Below are positions 57,442 to 64,000 of a DNA stretch of 64,000 bases, piece after piece. How positions within the stretch are numbered: the first letter of the stretch is position 1; each line of letters starts with the position of its first letter. The translations under genes and the position numbers were made by a program. The notes under the pieces were generated by a model that was given only the letters and a program-made list of their open reading frames with translations, ran no database searches and was not told the origin of the DNA. Source of the DNA: Thermococcus sp. Bubb.Bath (lineage in GTDB: Archaea > Methanobacteriota_B > Thermococci > Thermococcales > Thermococcaceae); the NCBI RefSeq assembly GCF_012027595.1, contig NZ_SNUR01000001.1, positions 496,001-560,000 of the forward strand, given 5' to 3'.

Positions 57442-58455
57442 TCAAAGGGTTTCCTCAATATAGGCCCTTATCAGCTCCTTCGTGGCGAGCATGCCCTTAA
57501 CGTGAGTCCTCTCCATGCCGTGGCTCGCGTGGACCCCCTGGCCGATGAGCGCAACCCTGAAGTCCCAGCCGGCCCTTAGGGCGGCGGAACCATCGGAGCC
57601 GTAGTAGGGAAAGACGTCGACGACGTGAGGTATGTCCCTCTTCTCAGCCAGTTCGATTAGTTTGGTCGTCATCTCGTAGTCATACGGCCCGCTGGAGTCC
57701 TTTGCGCCTATTGAGACAGCCGTTTCCTTACCGTAAACCCCGTCGCCGACGACGCCCATGTCAACAACCAGTAGCTCCTTCGTGCTCGGGGGATAGCCAG
57801 CGGAACCTCCGTGACCCACCTCTTCGTAGGGCGAGAAGAAGAAAGCCACAGGGAGCTTTTCGAGGGTTTCAGCGCCAAGGTCGAGCATGAGGTCAATGAG
57901 CACCGCAACGCTCGCCTTGTCGTCGAGGAAGTGGGCCTTAACGAAGCCGTTGGCGTACTCGAACTTCGGGTCAAAGGCTATGAAGTCGCCCGGCCTTATC
58001 CCAAGCTTCTCGGTGTCCTCCTTCTTTTCAACCTCGGCATCGAGACGGATGTACATGTTTTCCTCGGTTCTCTCCTTCTTCCCAGCATCTTTGTTCACGT
58101 GGACGCTCGGGTTCTTAAGAAGGAGCGTTCCACGGTAGCGCTTCCCGGAGCGGGTTATTATTGTGCAGTACTCGCCCTCGAACGTCGGAAGGAGGAGGCC
58201 GCCTACCCTGGTAAAGCTGAGGTGCCCGTCGGGGAGGATGCCCTTCACCATGGCTCCCAGTGTATCAACGTGGGCCGCTACCACAAGTTTCGGCTCGGGG
58301 TGGTTGCCCGCCATTAGGGCCCCCTTGTTGGTGTAGTAGCTCTTTATCCCGTTCTCCCTCAGAAGGTTCTCGATGTGGGCCATGACCTCTTTCGTGTAGC
58401 CCGTGGGGGAGGGTATCTCAAGTATCTCCTTCAGAATCTCAACTACTCTCTCCAT
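57442..58455 (-). CDS. M42-family (TET-type) aminopeptidase
   Basis: A 337-residue dinuclear-metal peptidase. Metal and catalytic motifs are VVAAHVDTLGAM, AHFLDDKASVAVLIDLML, FSPYEEVGHGGSAG (catalytic Glu), VVDMGVVGDG and GQGVHASHGMERTH. Relatives build dodecameric tetrahedral (TET) aminopeptidases that degrade peptides behind the proteasome. An internal domain insertion at about 75-165 (PA-like) is present as usual. ATG 58455 follows GGTGGTCATC. It is a single gene and I see no unusual feature in it. Residue specificity cannot be told from sequence. Confidence 0.94.
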   Translation of the reverse strand: MERVVEILKEILEIPSPTGYTKEVMAHIENLLRENGIKSYYTNKGALMAGNHPEPKLVVAAHVDTLGAMVKGILPDGHLSFTRVGGLLLPTFEGEYCTIITRSGKRYRGTLLLKNPSVHVNKDAGKKERTEENMYIRLDAEVEKKEDTEKLGIRPGDFIAFDPKFEYANGFVKAHFLDDKASVAVLIDLMLDLGAETLEKLPVAFFFSPYEEVGHGGSAGYPPSTKELLVVDMGVVGDGVYGKETAVSIGAKDSSGPYDYEMTTKLIELAEKRDIPHVVDVFPYYGSDGSAALRAGWDFRVALIGQGVHASHGMERTHVKGMLATKELIRAYIEETL

Positions 58456-58502
58456 GATGACCACCATTCAAAAATCCCTCGAAGGGTTAAAAAGGGCATC
58501 GG

Positions 58503-59381
58503 TCAGAGAAGCGCCTTTAGGGCTATAAAGAGACCGATAACGATGAGCGTCAGCACGAAGGTAACGCTTATCGCCTCCTCAGCTTTAAGTCTGTACTGTG
58601 CAAGAATCGCGTTTGCCGCTATAGCCGGCGGCATGCTCGCTTCAACCAAAACGGAGTAGAACACATCTGGGCTGGCTCTTCTCAGAGTGAGGAAGACGAA
58701 GATGAAGGGAATCCCTATCCTGAAGGTCCCTACCTCAAGGAACTTCCTGAGCTCGAATCTGCTGAGGGTTATCCGCGAGCCAAAGTAGATTATCAGCAGG
58801 GGAATACTCCACCAGCCGACTGTCTTAATCGGCTCGATGAACCAGTTAGGAAGGTTAATCCCAGCGATGACGAGGCCAAGGGCGAGCAGGTTGGCTCCAG
58901 TGGGCGGAAACTTGAGGGCCTTTTCAAGGCTTCTCCTTATCGAGGCACCGCCGCTGGAGTAGTGGGCTGCCATGAACGTCACTATCGGGATTACGATGAG
59001 GCTGTTGGTTGTCGAGTAGAGTATCGCGGGCGTTATATCCTTCAGGAAGAGGCTTGCTATCGGGAAGCCGAGGGCGGCGGTGTTGGGATAAACCGAAAGA
59101 ACCATAAGCGCGCCGGCCCATGGGTCGTTTTTAAGGGCGAAGCGACCGTAGAGGTAGGAGAAGCCGAGGCTTATTCCAATTATAATGAAGACGTAGACGA
59201 AAACCGTCTTTATGCTAAGGAGGTAACTCAAATCCTTGCTTGCAACGTTGCCGAAGACGAAGAAGGCCAGAAGGATGTCGTTTGTCAGGAAACGAAGGTA
59301 ATCGAAGGGCTTTTCAGACTTAATCACGAGCTTGAGGACGTATCCGAGCGCAATGAGTGTGAGCATCTCATAGATGTCCAT
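58503..59381 (-). CDS. AEC-family transporter (auxin efflux carrier/malate permease fold)
   Basis: A 292-residue membrane protein with ten helices in two repeats. Conserved segments include LMVLSVYPNTAALGFPIASL in the first half, which holds the broken helix with Asn-Thr, and SMPPAIAANAILAQYRLKAE in the second. Bacterial relatives move malate or malonate. The substrate here is unknown. ATG 59381 has only a weak binding site (TTTAACATGG). It lies 48 bases downstream of nothing on its own strand, so it is probably monocistronic. Confidence 0.88.
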   Translation of the reverse strand: MDIYEMLTLIALGYVLKLVIKSEKPFDYLRFLTNDILLAFFVFGNVASKDLSYLLSIKTVFVYVFIIIGISLGFSYLYGRFALKNDPWAGALMVLSVYPNTAALGFPIASLFLKDITPAILYSTTNSLIVIPIVTFMAAHYSSGGASIRRSLEKALKFPPTGANLLALGLVIAGINLPNWFIEPIKTVGWWSIPLLIIYFGSRITLSRFELRKFLEVGTFRIGIPFIFVFLTLRRASPDVFYSVLVEASMPPAIAANAILAQYRLKAEEAISVTFVLTLIVIGLFIALKALL

Positions 59382-59461
59382 GTTAAAAGCTAAAGTTCAG
59401 CGTTTAAAAGCCTGTCGAACGTGGTTGGAGAATTAAAAACAAAAATAAAACGGGAAGGGGG

Positions 59462-62400
59462 TCACTTTTCCTTCTTCCCAGCGGCTTCACTACGGCTGTG
59501 GTTCTTGAACAGCGGCCACCAGGCCTTTTCACCGAAGAGGCTCATCATTGCCGGGCCAAGGAAATAAACGGCAAGTGTTGCTGTTATCAGAACCCCCGAG
59601 GCAAGTGCAAAGCCCATTTCCCTCATCCCCCACATTGAACTGGTCATCAGTGCACCGTACGTGGTTCCTAACACCGTTGCTAGGCCGATGACGACGAGGT
59701 CCATCGTTCCCGCCGCAACTATGAGGGCGTCCTTGGGAGAGCGGCGCTCAAACTCATCCCTGGCCTTAACTAGGTAGAAGCTGTTGTAGTCAATACCAAC
59801 CCCCATGAGTACGATGAACACCAGCAGCGGCAGGAACCACATAATCTCCTGTCCAAAGAGCCGCTGGAAGAGCCATGTTGATACTGCTATGCTGAGGAGT
59901 ACCCCGGTGCCTACTGTTGCCATCGTCGAGATCACCGCTGGAATGCCCTTGAGCGTCGGTATGAGTAGCAGGAACATTAGCACCAACGCTACTGGCAGCA
60001 TCCTGTGCCAGAATATGTCATTGATCAGGTTGCTGAGGTCGATGTCGAGTGCCGCACCACCGCCCACCATGCCCTTGGCTATCTTCCCGCTGGATTCATA
60101 GCCTTTCAAGAGGCTCCTAATGCTCATAACTATCTTGTGGGCCTGGGGGGTCGTTGACTGGTACCTGCTGACTACCTCGATGAGAACCATGTTGCCCGAG
60201 CTCGAGAGATACCTGCCGCCACCTATAGCCTGGAGCTGGCTAAGGCTCGCGTTTACGGACTTTCCATAGGGCTGGGTAATGGTGTAAACATACTTGACGC
60301 CGTCTATCCTCTCGATGTTCCTCACTACTCCGTTGATTGTTGAAAGGTCGCTATTGGTGACGTTATGATTGAACTTAACCAGGACGTAGGTGGCACCCAT
60401 CACGTCGGCCCCGAGCTTGCTCTGACTTATTTCAAGGAAGTGGTAGGTTTCGCTGTCCTTTGGCAGGAACAGCTTGATGTCATGTGTCCCGTTGAAGTTA
60501 GCAAAGGTGTAAACTGCCGGAGCAAGCAGGAGGAGGAATATAAGCAACACCGCCTTGGCGTGTTTGACTGACCATCTGGCAATTCTGCTCTCTTTATGAA
60601 TGTCGCTCTCCTTAACGTGCCCTACGTGTCTTGGCCACCAGAAGGCTGGCCTGTCTCCGATGAGGACGGTTATGGCTGGTATGAGGGTCAGACTGGCGGC
60701 GAAGACAACCAACACTGCTGTGGGCACTATTATACCCATTTCTTTAAATATTGGGAACTCCCAAGCTAGCATAAAGCTTGCGAAGGCTACCACATCAACG
60801 GAGGCACTCGCGAGTATGGCATCCTTTGTTTTTCTTAACGCCTCACTTGCGGCCCTGTTGTGATCGTAGCCCTCTGCAAGATGTTCCTTGAAGCGGTGTA
60901 AGTAGTAAGTTGAGTAGTCTATACCGAGACCAAGTGAGGTCGTCATGGTGATCGTCCGTGCCCAGCTTCCAACGTTTATCACATTCCCCTTTGCGAGTAG
61001 ATATAGAATCCCTAGAGCGGTGAGTATTGCGGTGGCAACACCTGTGAAGGGCAGGAGCGTCGCCAGGAGTGCCGTCCCAAGGATTATGAAGAGCACTATC
61101 AGGGCCCCTATGAAGCTGAACTTTGTGGTTCTGCTGTCGTCTTCCTCCCCATAGTGCACCAGCTCATAGGTCTGAACCGGCGTTCCACTGATGTAAGCTT
61201 CGGCCTCCGGGAAGTGCTTTCTCATTTCTTTCAGAAGAACCTCCTTAGCCTTGAGCGTGTTTTCGTAGGGAATCCTGCTCTGCTCCTCAGCGTTTGTTAC
61301 GCCGGCACCCTTTGGAACCATCGATACCAGCATTGTGGTATTGTTGGGACTCTTGAGCATGCTTATATAATCCTTCGCAAGGCCATAAACGGACGGGTAA
61401 ACCTGCTCCTCTACAGGTTTAACATCTTCCCTCGTTATTTTCCCCGGGTCATCCCTAAACCTGAAGGCTACATCAACGAGCTGGGTTGTGTTCACGTGAA
61501 GCGGGACGCCGAGGTTGATCTTCCCAACGAGTTTTCCAACCAGTCCTGCGGTTCTCTCCTTAACTAGAGCCTGAATCTGGGAGTCGCTTATGGGATAGTT
61601 CCTGGCGACGGCCAGCATTATTCCTTTCAGGGTCTTCTTGACGTCCTCTGGGGCGGTAACGTTGGCAAGTTTCTCGTTGACACCTTTCTCGAACAGGCCG
61701 TATGCTATCTCCCCGGTGCTTTCACCGGCATAAAGCTCGTTCACAACCTTCCCAATGTCTACCGGTGCGTTTCCGGCTAGGCTTGTTATTATCTCTCTGA
61801 CGGCTTCCTTTACTCCGGTCCCCTTGACCAGCTCCTCTGGGTTCTTGAGGACCTCGTTGACTATGATCTCGGCCGCCTTCTCGCTCCCCACTCTCTCGGC
61901 AGTCTTCTGAATCAGGAGTTCCTTCGCTATTGCTGTGACGTTTCCGTTAGAGTCGTAGACCTGACTTATAACACTCTCCGGGAGCTCAACACCTCTCCCA
62001 TTAGCCAGCTGGGCGAGGAGTGAAACCGTTGCCTTCTTCAACATTTCAGGGTTTTTAGCAAGAACCCCCGTGGCGTTTGTGTCAAAGCTAACAACGGTCT
62101 TCGCTATAGGCTCTGCTAAAGCTTTCTGTTCGGTTGGAAGCTTCTCCCTAAGCGCACTGGCGAGCAGGTTGGTTTCAAGCTCCCCTGTCGGGCCGTAAAC
62201 GAGAAGTGTTCTGAGTATCCCCTCGGCGTTCGGCATCTCCAAGAGGGGACTGCCCTTCATCGGGACTTTGGCCACTCCAATAGTTGCGTTCTCCACCTCA
62301 AGGGATGATGGGTTTCTTCCCAGACCTATGGAAACGTTGGCGATGTATGCCAGAGTTTGTGCTGGAACCTTCCCGAATCCTGGAACCTCAAAGCTTCCTC

Positions 62401-63535
62401 CAGCCTCTTCTATGACGAACGGGAGATTCTCAAGGGACTTATTCGCTATCTCGCTGACGGGTTTAGCTGCATCCTTCCCGAGATGGATAAGGGTGTAGTT
62501 GCACCCCATCTCTTTATCAAAGGTTGTGACACCATGATAAAAGGCAACTGAGTACGCTTCGGCCAGGTTCTTCTGCATTGGTTCGTTTATGCGGCTGAGA
62601 GCTATCCCCTTTGTGACGTTGGCCAGGAAGCCGTCGGTTATGGAGGTTGCCCCATAGGTCGAGTAGGCAGGATACGTCGCATTGTAAACCGCATAGACGA
62701 ACTCGACCGGAACGCCCAGCTGGATGGCAATGCCCTGAGCCGTTTTGTTGTTGAGTCCCATCTCATAGGCTCCAGATTGAACGAGTGCGTCGTAGGTTCC
62801 AATAGTGCCAAGGTACGTTTTGGCATAGCTGTCGCTCAGGTTGTAGAGACCGACGTTCAGTCCCGCTATCGTGGAGTTCAAACTCTTCAACTGCTCGCTT
62901 GCTTTGGTCAGGTTCTGATGGAGTTCCACGTATGCTGTATCGGTCTGGTTGAGGGTCATTTTAAGGGCGAGACTTTGGTTGTAGAGCACAGTCAGGTTAG
63001 TCTCGAGCGAAAGGTATGCCCTAGCAAGTTCGGGGACAGTCCCGTTCAGGACTTTAACCTGGTTGCTGAGGTTCTCGATCTGAGTGAGCGTTATCCCGTA
63101 GGCATCGCTCGCGTTTACCGCAGAGTTATAGAGTATCTCCGTCAGGTTGGCCGTGGTTTTCGTGAGGTTGAGGGCAATCCCGTAAGACTCGTTGTGGAGC
63201 AGATCAACGGCATCATAGTAAGAGGTGAAGTTGCTCCCGTAGGGACTCGCTTCGACCTTAAACCGTTCGTATGCTTCCTTTGCCTCAGGACTGCTGACAT
63301 TGATGTTGGTGATGATCATGTAAGTCATATTATTGTTCTGAGCAAAGCTAGGAAAATATTTTGTCATATCATTCTGAACTTCGACCGACTCAACGTGCTT
63401 TGGTAGGAACTGGCTCATACTGTAATTGGTGACGTTGCTAAGCTTCATTGCCAGCGGTGTGGCGAGAATTATGGTAACAACCCAAAGGGCGATGATGAGC
63501 TTCGCGTGCTTCACAATCCAGTCGTTCCAAGCCAT
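59462..63535 (-). CDS. MMPL/RND-superfamily exporter, very large
   Basis: A 1357-residue RND transporter of the MMPL type. Helix 1 (LIIALWVVTIILATPLAMKL) is followed by an external region of about 780 residues, much longer than usual. It contains helical coiled-coil-like text (QIENLSNQVKVLNGTVPELA, NQTDTAYVELHQNLTKASEQ) and many N-glycosylation sequons. The first membrane block has TTSLGLGIDYSTYYLHRFKE with the GxDYxxY proton-relay motif, and the second block VLMGVGIDYNSFYLVKARDE carries its counterpart. It probably exports lipids or amphiphiles with proton force. ATG 63535 follows AGGTGATGACT. It is divergent from a padR gene, with a palindrome between. Confidence 0.93.
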   Translation of the reverse strand: MAWNDWIVKHAKLIIALWVVTIILATPLAMKLSNVTNYSMSQFLPKHVESVEVQNDMTKYFPSFAQNNNMTYMIITNINVSSPEAKEAYERFKVEASPYGSNFTSYYDAVDLLHNESYGIALNLTKTTANLTEILYNSAVNASDAYGITLTQIENLSNQVKVLNGTVPELARAYLSLETNLTVLYNQSLALKMTLNQTDTAYVELHQNLTKASEQLKSLNSTIAGLNVGLYNLSDSYAKTYLGTIGTYDALVQSGAYEMGLNNKTAQGIAIQLGVPVEFVYAVYNATYPAYSTYGATSITDGFLANVTKGIALSRINEPMQKNLAEAYSVAFYHGVTTFDKEMGCNYTLIHLGKDAAKPVSEIANKSLENLPFVIEEAGGSFEVPGFGKVPAQTLAYIANVSIGLGRNPSSLEVENATIGVAKVPMKGSPLLEMPNAEGILRTLLVYGPTGELETNLLASALREKLPTEQKALAEPIAKTVVSFDTNATGVLAKNPEMLKKATVSLLAQLANGRGVELPESVISQVYDSNGNVTAIAKELLIQKTAERVGSEKAAEIIVNEVLKNPEELVKGTGVKEAVREIITSLAGNAPVDIGKVVNELYAGESTGEIAYGLFEKGVNEKLANVTAPEDVKKTLKGIMLAVARNYPISDSQIQALVKERTAGLVGKLVGKINLGVPLHVNTTQLVDVAFRFRDDPGKITREDVKPVEEQVYPSVYGLAKDYISMLKSPNNTTMLVSMVPKGAGVTNAEEQSRIPYENTLKAKEVLLKEMRKHFPEAEAYISGTPVQTYELVHYGEEDDSRTTKFSFIGALIVLFIILGTALLATLLPFTGVATAILTALGILYLLAKGNVINVGSWARTITMTTSLGLGIDYSTYYLHRFKEHLAEGYDHNRAASEALRKTKDAILASASVDVVAFASFMLAWEFPIFKEMGIIVPTAVLVVFAASLTLIPAITVLIGDRPAFWWPRHVGHVKESDIHKESRIARWSVKHAKAVLLIFLLLLAPAVYTFANFNGTHDIKLFLPKDSETYHFLEISQSKLGADVMGATYVLVKFNHNVTNSDLSTINGVVRNIERIDGVKYVYTITQPYGKSVNASLSQLQAIGGGRYLSSSGNMVLIEVVSRYQSTTPQAHKIVMSIRSLLKGYESSGKIAKGMVGGGAALDIDLSNLINDIFWHRMLPVALVLMFLLLIPTLKGIPAVISTMATVGTGVLLSIAVSTWLFQRLFGQEIMWFLPLLVFIVLMGVGIDYNSFYLVKARDEFERRSPKDALIVAAGTMDLVVIGLATVLGTTYGALMTSSMWGMREMGFALASGVLITATLAVYFLGPAMMSLFGEKAWWPLFKNHSRSEAAGKKEK

Positions 63536-63589
63536 AGTCATCACCTATGACACTTATCAACATGGTAATTCACAACATGTTTAAATTCG

Positions 63590-63599
63590 ACATGTCGTC
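63590..63599. promoter_or_regulatory. candidate PadR operator at the mmpL-padR intergenic region
   Basis: CGACATGTCG is a perfect palindrome. A second ACATGT lies 15 bases away at 63577-63582, beside the minus-strand TTTAAA (63582-63587). The site could repress the exporter and padR together. Confidence 0.55.
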
Positions 63600-63652
63600 T
63601 GGAGAAGCATTTATAAGTGTTTTGGTTGAACTCACTTACACCGGTGATTGCT

Positions 63653-64000
63653 ATGCCGCAGGACGTTGAGCGGAGGATAATCAAGGGGCTCTTCACGGTC
63701 CCCCTGAAGGACATAATCCTCGTGATAGTCGGGCTCAAGGGTGAGGCCCACGGCTACGAGATTCTGAAGGAGCTTGAGAAGCTCGCGATAGGCCTCTGGA
63801 AGCCCAGCCACAGCAACCTCTACACTATCCTTAACAAAATGGTTGAGGGCGGCCTCTTGGAGCCGAGGGAAGAGTACCGTGGGAAAGTGCGCAGGGTAAA
63901 GTACAGCCTCACCCCGAAGGGGCTGGAGTACCTCAAAACCTCCAACGACCTCGCTTTGAGGGTTCTCTATACTGCCGCCCGCTATCACGAGGCCCTGAAG
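63653..64000 (+). CDS. PadR-family transcriptional regulator (partial, runs off the window)
   Basis: The first 116 codons of a PadR regulator are visible: PLKDIILVIVGLKGEAHGYE, ILKELEKLAIGLWKPSHSNL, YTILNKMVEGGLLEPREEYR and KVRRVKYSLTPKGLEYLK form a complete winged helix, and the C-terminal arm begins. ATG 63653 follows CCGGTGATTGCT; the TATA-like TTTATAAG is at 63610-63617. It is divergent from the giant MMPL exporter and probably represses it in the absence of a toxic ligand, by analogy with LmrR/PadR-exporter pairs. The reading frame is open to the window edge. Confidence 0.9.
   Translation, partial: MPQDVERRIIKGLFTVPLKDIILVIVGLKGEAHGYEILKELEKLAIGLWKPSHSNLYTILNKMVEGGLLEPREEYRGKVRRVKYSLTPKGLEYLKTSNDLALRVLYTAARYHEALK

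Overview
The window looks like a chromosomal segment of a hyperthermophilic euryarchaeon of the order Thermococcales, most likely genus Thermococcus. The evidence is the archaeal gene set (archaeal MetRS, Brix protein, KEOPS Pcc1, RtcB, archease), GGTGA/GGAGG ribosome binding sites with TTTATA/TTTAAA boxes about 26 nt from inferred starts, an imperfect Thermococcales glycolytic motif, Thermococcales-type DUF257/DUF835 genes, a fairly GC-rich base composition, and an intron-containing elongator tRNA-Met. Genes are dense and often overlap by 4 to 30 bases. I see no CRISPR array, transposase or provirus.

Layout. 0-13 kb: information processing and RNA maturation (metG; rtcB; an archease / tRNA m5C methyltransferase / PUA-like operon), a flippase, panB with a glycosyltransferase, Brix, pcc1, a frameshifted lipoprotein, and nth. 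13-25 kb: a PadR/ferredoxin pair, pgk, a decayed PepSY-like gene, an HD phosphohydrolase, an HTH regulator, a K+-channel-like protein, an NAD-kinase-like protein and unknowns. 25-45 kb: a concentration of metal and Fe-S functions (three NifX/NifB-like proteins, SufCB, a molybdate/tungstate ABC operon with modD, two FeoB systems, a DtxR regulator, Mrp/NBP35, a CGGC protein). 45-52 kb: tandem feoA remnants, DUF835/DUF257 genes, CcdA, tRNA-Met, an AT-rich hairpin array and a broken sir2 gene. 52-64 kb: an amino acid permease, glyA, a candidate GC-rich small RNA, tRNA-Thr, a PAP2 protein, HAD, IMPACT, M42 peptidase, AEC transporter, and a very large MMPL exporter with a divergent PadR gene.

The most interesting signal is in 25-43 kb. 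DtxR/IdeR-like operators (TTAGG-N4-CCTAA, one of them an almost exact 19-bp IdeR box) precede the dtxR-feoB operon, a divergent operon of RecA/KaiC-like proteins with ruined P-loops, feoAAB, and all three NifX-like genes. At four of these places a second palindrome, (T/C)GTGCATATGCAC(A/G) or its core, lies close by. This suggests an iron and Fe-S regulon read by two regulators, the second one unidentified.

Several genes carry frame breaks, many at homopolymer runs (lipoprotein, PepSY-like gene, methyltransferase, DUF257, feoA remnants, sir2). Some may be assembly errors, but genes with nonsense codons or an internal deletion in addition look like true pseudogenes.
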